64,000 nucleotides of DNA from Mucilaginibacter conchicola (GTDB lineage: Bacteria > Bacteroidota > Bacteroidia > Sphingobacteriales > Sphingobacteriaceae), in the NCBI RefSeq assembly GCF_003432115.1, contig NZ_QWDC01000001.1, positions 992,001-1,056,000 on the forward strand, read 5' to 3'. The notes beneath the pieces were generated by a model. That model saw only the letters and a list, made by a program, of their open reading frames with translations, made no database searches and was not told the origin of the DNA. The number at the start of each line of letters is the position of its first letter. The first letter of the stretch is position 1. This document shows positions 42,175 to 49,649 of this stretch, in pieces. Position numbers and translations under genes: made by a program.

Positions 42175-42789
42175 TCATTTTAATAATCCGGCTAACATTG
42201 TAGTAGCGATGATCAACGCAAACAGCGAAAAAAAAATCACCACATCTTTGGTAAAAAACCAAAAGCGTTTTTGTACTGCACCCGATTCGGAAAGCTTTTC
42301 TTTTAACAGTGCCACCTGCGCCTGGTTGTGTGCCAGTTCTTTATTCATTCGCTCTACATCGGGCAGTTTCCGGTTATCCTGAGAGGTTACGGGATATACT
42401 ATCCAAAGTTTACCTGCTGATTTAAAATAGATAAACGTATACCGTGCCGAAAACTCTTTAATTTGATAGCTGTCGACATCAACAGGATTATCATCTACTC
42501 GCAGGCCATTGTACCAGGTGATGCTCTTACGGGCAAACGCAAAATACATTATAGTGCCCAACACGATCACCGGCCCTGTCATAAATGCCTTAGGATCGCT
42601 AAAGAAATGGCTTAATTGCTTTGCAGGTTCAGCTAAGGTTGGGTTATCGCTGTAACGCGCCACCAGGCCCAGGAAAAAAAGCGTGAACATCAGAAAAAGC
42701 AGATCAAACGCGAGGAAAGCTATGCGCAGGTTGGCGCAATTGAGCTTTACGCTTTGGTGGTTATCGCCAGGCATATAGGTTGACCTCAT
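42175..42789 (-). CDS. Hypothetical four-helix membrane protein
   Basis: The 204-residue protein (an ATG at 42774 with GAGG nine bases upstream is an alternative start). Hydrophobic helices are at about 25-46 (IAFLAFDLLFLMFTLFFLGL), 70-88 (FMTGPVIVLGTIMYFAFA) and 179-200 (VVIFFSLFALIIATTMLAGL). Between them is a soluble strand-rich part with VDSYQIKEFSARYTFIYF and an Arg/Glu-rich helix MNKELAHNQAQVALLKEKL. No family is recognised. It starts 5 bp after the stop of the propeller gene upstream, so the two form an operon. Confidence 0.6.
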   Translation of the reverse strand: MRSTYMPGDNHQSVKLNCANLRIAFLAFDLLFLMFTLFFLGLVARYSDNPTLAEPAKQLSHFFSDPKAFMTGPVIVLGTIMYFAFARKSITWYNGLRVDDNPVDVDSYQIKEFSARYTFIYFKSAGKLWIVYPVTSQDNRKLPDVERMNKELAHNQAQVALLKEKLSESGAVQKRFWFFTKDVVIFFSLFALIIATTMLAGLLK

Positions 42790-42794
42790 ACCTG

Positions 42795-43934
42795 TTAAAC
42801 TGCGTATAGACTAAAACAGCCATAGTCACTGCGGATGCCGAGGAGTTCGCCTGCAAATTTTGCTTTCAAGGTTTTCACCACGTGGTCTGCCTTAAACTTA
42901 TGTAGCAGTTTTTTGCCTACGAAATCGTACACGTACACCCAGCTACGCTGAATAAGCACGAGTTTAGATTGGTTGGCGTTAAGGCAAAAACCATTTACTT
43001 CTTTGGTGTATTCCGGCACTTCCAGTTCATTAAAAGCTATCTCTGTAAAAGTATCGGTATCAAAATAGCGCATACCCCACCTACCGTATTCCTCACGGAC
43101 AATCAACAATCTGCTATCCTTAGAAAATTCCATTTGCGCCACACCGACAAAATCGGCGGTGATGGTGCCTTTAATCATACCTTCGGCAGTATTGAAGATT
43201 ATGATCTCGCCATCGCGCTGATGCAGGGCCAGCAATTGCCCATCTGCTGATAATTGTGCACAAAAGCGAACGCTGCCTCGCACCATTTCTGGTTGATAAG
43301 GATAACTCATCAGGACATCGTTATTATTATCGGTAACAAAGGCTGTATCATCAGCAGCATAAGCCTGAGTATAGTCTGCAACGGTAATAAAACTTGTAAT
43401 GGAGTTGCCTCTTTCGGCTAATTGTTTAAAAGTATCTCCCTCAATACCATACTCGTAAATGCTGTAATCCAGATCCATCAGCAGTGAACTATTCACGGGG
43501 TTATAAGCAATATCCCAGGCAAGCTTCTCAGGCAGGTTTACATCTCCTATCCTATCGCCTTTTGCGCTTAATACAACCAGACTATCCGGCGCGCTGTTGG
43601 CACTGTAGTCGCCGTTATTTTTGTAGATATAAATATTATCCGCTGTTGCGGCAAAGGATAGCGCACCAGTGTAACCGCCACCTATGTAATAATGCAGGGC
43701 AGGTTCGCCAGGCCCGGCATTATCATTATGCAATACGTAGCCCTTTTTGAGCAGCTCCCATTCCTTTTTGATAAACTCTTTTGAAGCGGCTTCTTTGTCG
43801 TTAAAAGTCTTTTCGGTGGTTTTTAGTTTCCCCTCTGACCCTGTCTCAACGGTAAGCGCAGTGCCGGATAACGTTAAGATTGAAAGCTTTTTGGTATTTG
43901 GATCGGTTAGTTGGTGTGATAGTTTCTGGCTCAT
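42795..43934 (-). CDS. Hypothetical cytosolic beta-propeller-like protein
   Basis: Start at the ATG 43934 gives 379 residues. Predicted repeats end in hydrophobic strands: GALSFAATADNIYIYKNNG, SLLMDLDYSIYEYGI, AQLSADGQLLALHQRDGEII, MEFSKDSRLLIVREEYGRWG, LNANQSKLVLIQRSWVYVYD. The layout resembles a WD40/quinoprotein-type propeller. There is no signal peptide. First gene of the pair with the membrane protein at 42175. Function is unknown; a propeller plus a membrane partner suggests a membrane-associated scaffold (inference). Confidence 0.6.
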   Translation of the reverse strand: MSQKLSHQLTDPNTKKLSILTLSGTALTVETGSEGKLKTTEKTFNDKEAASKEFIKKEWELLKKGYVLHNDNAGPGEPALHYYIGGGYTGALSFAATADNIYIYKNNGDYSANSAPDSLVVLSAKGDRIGDVNLPEKLAWDIAYNPVNSSLLMDLDYSIYEYGIEGDTFKQLAERGNSITSFITVADYTQAYAADDTAFVTDNNNDVLMSYPYQPEMVRGSVRFCAQLSADGQLLALHQRDGEIIIFNTAEGMIKGTITADFVGVAQMEFSKDSRLLIVREEYGRWGMRYFDTDTFTEIAFNELEVPEYTKEVNGFCLNANQSKLVLIQRSWVYVYDFVGKKLLHKFKADHVVKTLKAKFAGELLGIRSDYGCFSLYAV

Positions 43935-43998
43935 GGTGGTTGTTTGGTGCATTTATAACAATCCAAACGCCGTTAGGTTGAGCAAAAGTTTTACGAAT

Positions 43999-44072
43999 GG
44001 CGGTGGAGACACCGCCTTAGGGGGAATATATACCGGCAAACATCCTCCGGTTGGCGGTGTCCTCTCCGCCAA
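43999..44072. repeat. Dispersed hairpin elements, copies 2 and 3
   Basis: GGCGGTG...CACCGCC at 43999-44016 and TTGGCGG...CCGCCAA at 44051-44072 are relatives of the element at 31074. They occupy the gap between the propeller gene and the ABM monooxygenase gene. Both share GGCGGTG(T/G)... and flank a GGGGGAATATATACCGG sequence. Confidence 0.55.
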
Positions 44073-44091
44073 CGAAAGTTTAATATCACAT

Positions 44092-44469
44092 TTATGGCTT
44101 CTTTGCCGCAGCTATCAGATCAACATCTACCAGTTCTAATGATTTTACCATGTTTTGCACCGTAGCTTTATACTCTTTAAAGTGAGGTGTTTCGATATGT
44201 TTCTTATAGGCAGCTTCATCAGCATAAATTTCCAGAATGGTGATATGTGAAGCATCTGTTTTATCGGCAACGGCATAATAGGTTAATACGCCCGGCTCTG
44301 TGGCTACTGCGGTGGTCATTTGCTTTTTTAGTGCAGCATTATAACTTGCCAGTTGCGCAGGATATACCGTTATTTTTGCCAGTCGTACCATTTGTTTTGA
44401 GGTTTGTGCTGATGCATTTAGGTTTAAGAATAACGTGCATACAGCTAATATTGTGATCACCGTTTTCAT
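44092..44469 (-). CDS. Secreted ABM-type (quinol) monooxygenase-like protein
   Basis: The ATG at 44469 gives a signal peptide MKTVITILAVCTLFLNLNAS-AQ and a mature antibiotic biosynthesis monooxygenase (ABM) domain: VRLAKITVYPAQLASYNAAL, EPGVLTYYAVADKTDASHIT and YADEAAYKKHIETPHFKEYK. Total 125 residues. ABM domains form ferredoxin-like dimers and oxidise quinols/phenols or simply bind them. Export to the periplasm is unusual for the family. It lies downstream of a strong terminator, so it likely has its own promoter. Confidence 0.82.
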   Translation of the reverse strand: MKTVITILAVCTLFLNLNASAQTSKQMVRLAKITVYPAQLASYNAALKKQMTTAVATEPGVLTYYAVADKTDASHITILEIYADEAAYKKHIETPHFKEYKATVQNMVKSLELVDVDLIAAAKKP

Positions 44470-44484
44470 AAGTATAATATCAAC

Positions 44485-44513
44485 AAAAAAGCCCGACATA
44501 CATCGGGCTTTTC
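44485..44513 (-). terminator. Terminator of the E1 gene
   Basis: AAAAGCCCGA and TCGGGCTTTT form a stem around a short loop (44485-44513 on the minus strand), followed by T's. It lies 5 bp after the E1 stop codon. Confidence 0.8.
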
Positions 44514-44518
44514 TTATT

Positions 44519-46951
44519 TTAAAACAACGCGGGATATTTACCCGGGTTGGCTTCGTTCATCATTTGGTAAACCTTTTCTATCACATCATCAACAGAAGGT
44601 TTGCTGAAATAATCACCGTCAGAACCATAAGGCGGGCGGTGCTCTGCTGCAGATAAGGTTTTAGGCTGCGCATCAAGCAGGTAATAACCGTTTTGTGCTT
44701 CCAGTATTTTCTGAAGGATATAGGCAGATCCGCCACCCGGCAGGTCTTCATCAACCACCAGCAGTTTATTGGTTTTTTGCAGCGATGCGCCACAAACATT
44801 ATCGGTATCAAACGGATACAGTGTTTGCGGATCGATCACCTCTATATTGATACCTAACTTCTCCAACTCGGGCGCAGCTTCCATCACCACACGTAATGTA
44901 GAGCCGTAGCTTACTACGGTGATATCTTTTCCCTCTTTTAATACTTCGGCTTTGCCAAGCGGTACGGTAAACTCACCAACGTTGGCAGGCAATTTTTCTT
45001 TTAAGCGATAGCCGTTCAAACATTCTATCACCAAAGCAGGCTCATCGCCGCGTAACAGGGTGTTGTACATACCGGCAGCCTGGGTCATATCGCGCGGAAC
45101 GCAGATATGCATACCCCTTAATGCACCCAGTATTAAACCAAGTGGCGAACCTGAATGCCATATACCCTCTAACCTGTGGCCGCGGGTACGCACAATAACC
45201 GGTGCACGCTGCCCGCCTGCAGTGCGATAGGCTAAGCTGGACAGGTCGTCACTTAAAACGGTGATGGCATACATCAGATAATCAAGGTACTGGATCTCGG
45301 CAATTGGCCTTAAACCACGCATGGCGAGGCCCATGCCCTGACCAATTATGGTTGCTTCTCGGATACCGGTATCGGTAATACGCAGATCGCCGTACTTGCC
45401 CTGTAAACCGGCAAAGCCTTGGTTTACATCGCCAATGGCACCTACATCCTCACCGAAGGCAACAATGCTTTTATCGCGCTCAAAGTTGGCATCAAAGCAG
45501 GCATTAAGCACTTCGCGGCCATCCATCACTTTTGCATCATCGGCATATTGCGGGGCAATAACCGGCACATATAAAGGCGATTTTGGCGTATTTGAAAATA
45601 ACTTAGAGTTATAACGCTCTTTATTTTTATCATTCTCTGCAGCCAGCCAGTTTACCAGAGCGTTACGTGCATCTGATGGTTCTTTCACAATCAGGCGTAA
45701 AACTTTACGCACAGTACCTACTGTATCTTTCCTACCCGGATCAATACAGGTTTGCAGGCCCGACATCAGCTTTTGCAACTCATCACGGTGCTGTGACGGC
45801 TGTGCAACATTATCTATCAGTTGTAAAACGCCGGTTATTTCGGCTTTTATTTCTTCCTCAAGTTCGGCCCATGCTTCACGCTGGCTATTACGCACATGTT
45901 TCTTGGCCTCGCCCTCAAGTACTTCAATTTCCTCAGTAGTAATAATGGCCGATTGGATCATCCATTTACGCATCTGCACCAGGCAATCGTGTTCTTCTTC
46001 CCAGGCCAAACGGTCTTTTGACTTATAGCGCTCGTGCGAGCCTGAGGTTGAGTGCCCTTGCGGCTGTGTCATCTCCACAACGTGGATCAACACCGGTACA
46101 TGCTCTTCGCGGCAAAGTTTAATGGCGCGCTCATAAGTTTCGCAAAGGGCAACATAATCCCATCCGCGAACTTTAAATATTTCATACCCGTTCCCTTTGC
46201 TATCGCGCTGGAAACCTTTCAGTACTTCAGATATATCCTCTTTGGTGGTTTGCAATTTGGCAGGTACAGAAATTGCATAAGCATCGTCCCAAACGGAGAT
46301 AGCCATAGGCACCTGCAGAACACCGGCAGCATTAAAAGTTTCAAAAAATAAACCTTCTGATGTAGCACCGTTACCGATGGTACCAAAAGCTACCTCGTTA
46401 CCGCTTACCGAAAATTGTTTAAGATATTCAAGCTCTTTGTTCTGGCGATATAGCTTTGATGCATAAGCCAAACCCAATAAGCGTGGCATGTGCCCGCCCG
46501 TGGTAGACATATCTGCCGAACAGTTTTTGGTATCAACCTGATTAGTCCAGTTACCATCAGCATCAATAAAGCGGGTTGCATAGTGGCAATTCATTTGCCT
46601 GCCGCCTGATGCAGGGTCTTTCTCAATATCGGGGTGAGCGTAAAGCTGGGCAAAAAACTCTTTAAGGTTGCTCATGCCGGTGGCAAACATAAAAGTTTGA
46701 TCGCGGTAGTAGCCGGCGCGCCAGTCGCCGTTTTTAAAGGCCCTTGCCATAGCCAGTTGGGCTACCTCTTTACCATCGCCAAATATGCCGAATTTCGCCT
46801 TCCCGGTAAGTACTTCTCTCCTGCCCAATAAGGCCGCCTGCCTGCTCTCGTAACCAATACGATAGTCGGCGATGACGATCTTCTTGAAATCCTCAAAACT
46901 GAGTTCGGCAGAATTGATTCCGGTAGCTGTGTTTAATGCAGTTTCTGGCAT
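44519..46951 (-). CDS. 2-oxoacid (branched-chain type) dehydrogenase E1, alpha-beta fusion
   Basis: The 810-residue protein joins E1 alpha and E1 beta. Alpha part (about 1-400): KVAQLAMARAFKNGDWRAGY style, GTIGNGATSEGLFFETFNAA (thiamin pyrophosphate loop; note Gly-Asn-Gly, not Gly-Asp-Gly), SVWDDAYAISVPAKL and HSTSGSHERYKSKD. Beta part (about 480-810): IVAFGEDVGAIGDVNQGFAG, GLRPIAEIQYLDYLMYAI, VRTRGHRLEGIWHSGSPLG and VIDPQTLYPFDTDNVCG. The fused E1 decarboxylates 2-oxoacids such as branched-chain 2-oxoacids and passes the acyl group to E2 lipoyl. E2/E3 genes are not adjacent. Common Bacteroidota arrangement. Confidence 0.9.
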   Translation of the reverse strand: MPETALNTATGINSAELSFEDFKKIVIADYRIGYESRQAALLGRREVLTGKAKFGIFGDGKEVAQLAMARAFKNGDWRAGYYRDQTFMFATGMSNLKEFFAQLYAHPDIEKDPASGGRQMNCHYATRFIDADGNWTNQVDTKNCSADMSTTGGHMPRLLGLAYASKLYRQNKELEYLKQFSVSGNEVAFGTIGNGATSEGLFFETFNAAGVLQVPMAISVWDDAYAISVPAKLQTTKEDISEVLKGFQRDSKGNGYEIFKVRGWDYVALCETYERAIKLCREEHVPVLIHVVEMTQPQGHSTSGSHERYKSKDRLAWEEEHDCLVQMRKWMIQSAIITTEEIEVLEGEAKKHVRNSQREAWAELEEEIKAEITGVLQLIDNVAQPSQHRDELQKLMSGLQTCIDPGRKDTVGTVRKVLRLIVKEPSDARNALVNWLAAENDKNKERYNSKLFSNTPKSPLYVPVIAPQYADDAKVMDGREVLNACFDANFERDKSIVAFGEDVGAIGDVNQGFAGLQGKYGDLRITDTGIREATIIGQGMGLAMRGLRPIAEIQYLDYLMYAITVLSDDLSSLAYRTAGGQRAPVIVRTRGHRLEGIWHSGSPLGLILGALRGMHICVPRDMTQAAGMYNTLLRGDEPALVIECLNGYRLKEKLPANVGEFTVPLGKAEVLKEGKDITVVSYGSTLRVVMEAAPELEKLGINIEVIDPQTLYPFDTDNVCGASLQKTNKLLVVDEDLPGGGSAYILQKILEAQNGYYLLDAQPKTLSAAEHRPPYGSDGDYFSKPSVDDVIEKVYQMMNEANPGKYPALF

Positions 46952-47037
46952 ATAATATTCCGATTAAGGGGTAAAAGTAGGAAATTCTATTTTGTTTCGG
47001 TAATTGGTACCAGCAAAACAGTTAGATTTTACATAAG

Positions 47038-47068
47038 TTTTGACATTATATTAATCCTTCTATCTTTG
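47038..47068 (+). promoter_or_regulatory. Promoter of the DUF1573 gene
   Basis: TTTTG (47038-47042) and, after 18 bp, TATCTTTG (47061-47068), a perfect TAnnTTTG -7 element, 21 bp before the ATG at 47090. Clear Bacteroidota promoter. Confidence 0.8.
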
Positions 47069-47089
47069 TAATAGTCAAACACGAAAACG

Positions 47090-47482
47090 ATGAAAAAACT
47101 AATTCTAATATGTGCAGTAATTTTAGGCTTCGCCTACACTGCATCAGCCCAAACCGCCGAATTTAAATTTAACGAGGAGAAACACGATTTTGGTAAGATC
47201 CCTCAGGGAACTCCGGTAACTACTGTATTTGAGTTTACCAACGTTGGCACTACCCCACTGATCTTGAGCGAAGTAAAACCTACCTGTGGTTGTACCATTG
47301 CTGACTACACCAAAACACCTGTAGCGCAAAACGGTAAAGGTACCATCAAGATCACCTACAACGCAGCTGTAGTATCGGCCTTTAACAAAACCATTGTGGT
47401 AACTTCAAACGCTAAAACCCCAACCAAATATTTAAATATTGTTGGCGAGGTGGTAGCTAAAGAAGGCGGCGCAAGTAAGTAA
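47090..47482 (+). CDS. DUF1573-domain secreted protein
   Basis: The 130-residue protein: signal peptide MKKLILICAVILGFAYTASA-QT, then one DUF1573 immunoglobulin-like domain with FNEEKHDFGKIPQGTPVTTV, LILSEVKPTCGCTIADYTKT (the family TCGCT motif) and the end ITYNAAVVSAFNKTIVVTSN. DUF1573 domains are ASPM/SPD-2/Hydin-like and probably bind partners at the cell surface. Strong own promoter and terminator, so a monocistronic gene likely of good expression. Confidence 0.9.
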   Translation: MKKLILICAVILGFAYTASAQTAEFKFNEEKHDFGKIPQGTPVTTVFEFTNVGTTPLILSEVKPTCGCTIADYTKTPVAQNGKGTIKITYNAAVVSAFNKTIVVTSNAKTPTKYLNIVGEVVAKEGGASK

Positions 47483-47483
47483 A

Positions 47484-47668
47484 AGCCCCACCCAAACCCT
47501 CCCCTAAAGGGAGAGGGCTTATAAGAATTTAAGGCACCGTTTAGCGGTGCCTTTTTTGTTTATTAGCCTCTCCCCAACCCCTCTCCGAGGGAGAGGGGCT
47601 TTTAAAAATTATATATCAAATATTTTATAAAAAGTCTCCCCTTTCGGGGGAGATTTAGAGGGGGCTAA
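47484..47668. repeat. Purine/pyrimidine intergenic repeat cluster
   Basis: Three related units: 47484-47520 (CCCCACCCAAACCCTCCCC, AAGGGAGAGGGCTT), 47573-47602 (CCTCTCCCCAACCCCTCTCC, GAGGGAGAGGGGC) and 47634-47668 (TCTCCCCTTTCGGGGGAGAT, TAGAGGGGGCT). They are alternately oriented, so neighbours can pair. Similar material is at 32592-32615. The type is common in Sphingobacteriales genomes (from memory). The terminator at 47531-47557 lies among them. Confidence 0.6.
47531..47557 (+). terminator. Terminator of the DUF1573 gene
   Basis: AAGGCACCG (47531-47539) pairs with CGGTGCCTT (47545-47553) and is followed by a run of T. Confidence 0.85.
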
Positions 47669-47689
47669 ATATTTTTCCTAATTTTGCGC

Positions 47690-48889
47690 ATGCCAAAAAT
47701 TTCGCAAAAGGGGCACGATATGCCCGCATCGCCTATACGTAAATTAACGCCGTTTGCCGATAAAGCTAAAACCGACGGTAAAAAAGTATATCACCTTAAT
47801 ATCGGCCAGCCTGATATTGAGACGCCAGAAGGCATGCTGAATGCCATTAAAAACATCGATTTTAAGGTTTGGGCCTATACCCCATCAGAAGGTACATTAA
47901 GCTACCGCAAAAAACTGGTAGAGTACTACAATAAATTGGGTTATAATATTACGCCGGATAACATCATTGTTACAACCGGTGGCTCAGAAGCGATAACCAT
48001 TGCCATGATGACCTGCCTTGATGAAGGCGATGAGGTGATCATCCCCGAGCCTTTCTACGCCAACTATAATGGCTTTGCCAATCAAACGGACATCGTTGTA
48101 AAACCAATCCTTTCATACATTGAGAATGGTTTTGCGTTGCCGCCGATTGCAGAGTTTGAAAAGGTAATTACTGACAAAACTAAGGCAATCATCATCTGTA
48201 ACCCTAACAACCCTACAGGTTATTTATACTCTCGTGAAGAGTTAGAAGCTTTAAAAGAGCTTTGTTTGAAATACGACCTGTATTTGTTCAGTGATGAAGC
48301 TTACCGCGAGTTTTGCTACGATGGCCGCACCTTTACCTCGCCAATGCACCTTGATGGATTAGATGAGAACGTAGTGGTAATGGACACCGTAAGCAAACGT
48401 TACAGCGCATGTGGTGCACGTTTAGGTTGTTTAATCACCAAAAATAAAGATGTTATTGCTACCGGTTTAAAATTTGCACAAGCCCGCCTTTCGCCGGGTA
48501 TGGTTGAACAAATTGCCGGCGAAGCTGCTGTTGATACGCCTGATGAATATTTTGAAGCGGTAAGCAAAGAGTACACCCAGCGCCGCGATACGCTGGTAAA
48601 TGCTCTTAACCAGATGGATGGCGTTTACTGCCCTAACCCGGGCGGCGCATTCTATGTGGTAGCTAAACTACCTATAGACAATGCCGACAAGTTTTGCCAA
48701 TGGATGCTGGAAGACTTTAGCCACGAAAACCAAACCGTGATGATGGCACCGGCCACAGGTTTCTACAGCACGCAAGGCGCAGGCACCAACGAGGTACGCA
48801 TGGCATACGTACTCAACAACGCCGATTTGACCAAAGCGATGGAATGCCTTGCTGAAGCATTGAAACAGTATCCGGGAAGAATTTTGTAG
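47690..48889 (+). CDS. Pyridoxal-phosphate aminotransferase, class I/II
   Basis: The ATG at 47690 gives 399 residues. PLP fold type I: GQPDIETPEGMLNAI, VTTGGSEAITIAMMTCLDEG, ICNPNNPTGYLYSREELEAL, the PLP-Asp in LYLFSDEAYREFCYDG, and the Schiff-base Lys in MDTVSKRYSACGARLGCLIT; Arg for the substrate carboxylate in TNEVRMAYVLNNADL. Resembles the aspartate/aromatic aminotransferases that act after prephenate dehydratase, but specificity cannot be fixed. It could supply the last Phe/Tyr step missing from the aro block (inference). Confidence 0.9.
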   Translation: MPKISQKGHDMPASPIRKLTPFADKAKTDGKKVYHLNIGQPDIETPEGMLNAIKNIDFKVWAYTPSEGTLSYRKKLVEYYNKLGYNITPDNIIVTTGGSEAITIAMMTCLDEGDEVIIPEPFYANYNGFANQTDIVVKPILSYIENGFALPPIAEFEKVITDKTKAIIICNPNNPTGYLYSREELEALKELCLKYDLYLFSDEAYREFCYDGRTFTSPMHLDGLDENVVVMDTVSKRYSACGARLGCLITKNKDVIATGLKFAQARLSPGMVEQIAGEAAVDTPDEYFEAVSKEYTQRRDTLVNALNQMDGVYCPNPGGAFYVVAKLPIDNADKFCQWMLEDFSHENQTVMMAPATGFYSTQGAGTNEVRMAYVLNNADLTKAMECLAEALKQYPGRIL

Positions 48890-48970
48890 TTTGCAGTTTT
48901 TAGTGGGCAGTTTGCAGCAAGTTTAAAAGTTTTGACTTTCTGCTAACTGCAAACCGCCCACTGCAAACTA
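48888..48970. repeat. Inverted repeat before tmRNA
   Basis: TTTGCAGTTTTTAGTGGGCA with GTTTGCAG on the left and CTGCAAACCGCCCACTGCAA with ACTA on the right are complementary with few mismatches (arms about 25 nt). It directly follows the aminotransferase stop and precedes the tmRNA promoter. It may act as a terminator-like structure or be one of the genome's intergenic repeats. Confidence 0.6.
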
Positions 48971-48978
48971 AAAAAGCG

Positions 48979-48986
48979 TATATTTG
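48979..48986 (+). promoter_or_regulatory. tmRNA promoter -7 element
   Basis: TATATTTG, a perfect TAnnTTTG element, about 50 bp before the mature tmRNA 5' end; the precursor would carry a short 5' leader removed by RNase P. Confidence 0.6.
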
Positions 48987-49036
48987 TAGTTCGTTTAACT
49001 GCAAACTGGAAACAGCCAGCTACGAACTCAAAAAAT

Positions 49037-49401
49037 GGGGTCGACCGGAATTGACAGGATGGAGATAAATAGGTAAGCATGCAGCGCGTTGGGTGAATTA
49101 GCGCTAAAATCTGAACGCTCAAACTTACAAATGGCGAAAATAACTACGCCTTAGCTGCCTAATTTAGAATTAGCATAGCTTTTGTCCCGCCGGTTTTCGG
49201 TTCTGTTGAACCGGTATTTGGGGCATCATCAAACGGAACTGGCCTGCTTAGGGTGCGATAAGCGGGCGAGATAAAGCACCTACGGATACGGTACAGGCAA
49301 GCAACTGGCCTTCCTCATCCCGACAATTAAACAGAAGCTAAGCATGTAGAAAGCTTATCTTATACCATGTTTGGACGAGGGTTCGAATCCCTCCGGCTCC
49401 A
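49037..49401 (+). ncRNA. ssrA: tmRNA
   Basis: One-piece tmRNA. 5' GGGGTCGACCGGAATTGACAG and 3' GGTTCGAATCCCTCCGGCTCC form the tRNA-like domain (GGGGTCG pairs with CGGCTCC, discriminator A at 49401). The tag reading frame is at 49133-49162 and reads GENNYALAA followed by TAA. It rescues stalled ribosomes and marks the product for proteolysis. The 3' T-arm/acceptor sequence is a favourite integration site for tyrosine recombinases. The integrase gene starts 248 bp downstream. Confidence 0.96.
49133..49162 (+). other. tmRNA tag-peptide reading frame
   Basis: GGC GAA AAT AAC TAC GCC TTA GCT GCC TAA encodes GENNYALAA, ending with the hydrophobic ALAA degradation signal read by ClpXP-like proteases. 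Confidence 0.9.
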
Positions 49402-49423
49402 CTAAGTAAGTATCAAAAAGCAC

Positions 49424-49457
49424 TAAAACCCTTCATACGCTACGTATGAGGGGTTTT
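49424..49457 (+). terminator. tmRNA terminator
   Basis: AACCCTTCATA (about 49427-49437) pairs with TATGAGGGGTT with one wobble, followed by TTTTTTG. Starts about 25 bp after the tmRNA. Confidence 0.8.
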
Positions 49458-49649
49458 TTGTTTTAGTTTGGTGCCATTTATTGGTCTTTGAACGCCGATT
49501 TTGGTGAGCATTCTGGTGAGCACGAGCTTTCAGAACACCTGCTCACCAGATCCGATTTAACTAATTGTCTTACAGCTTGTTCAGCGAGTGAACATCTTGT
49601 AAAAATTATGCTGTGAAAGTAATTTTGTTTAACTTTTTAACAGCCTTTT

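Noticed and set aside
47484-47668. Small RNA gene among the purine/pyrimidine repeats
   Set aside because: The structures are explained by related repeat units and one intrinsic terminator; no promoter element precedes them.
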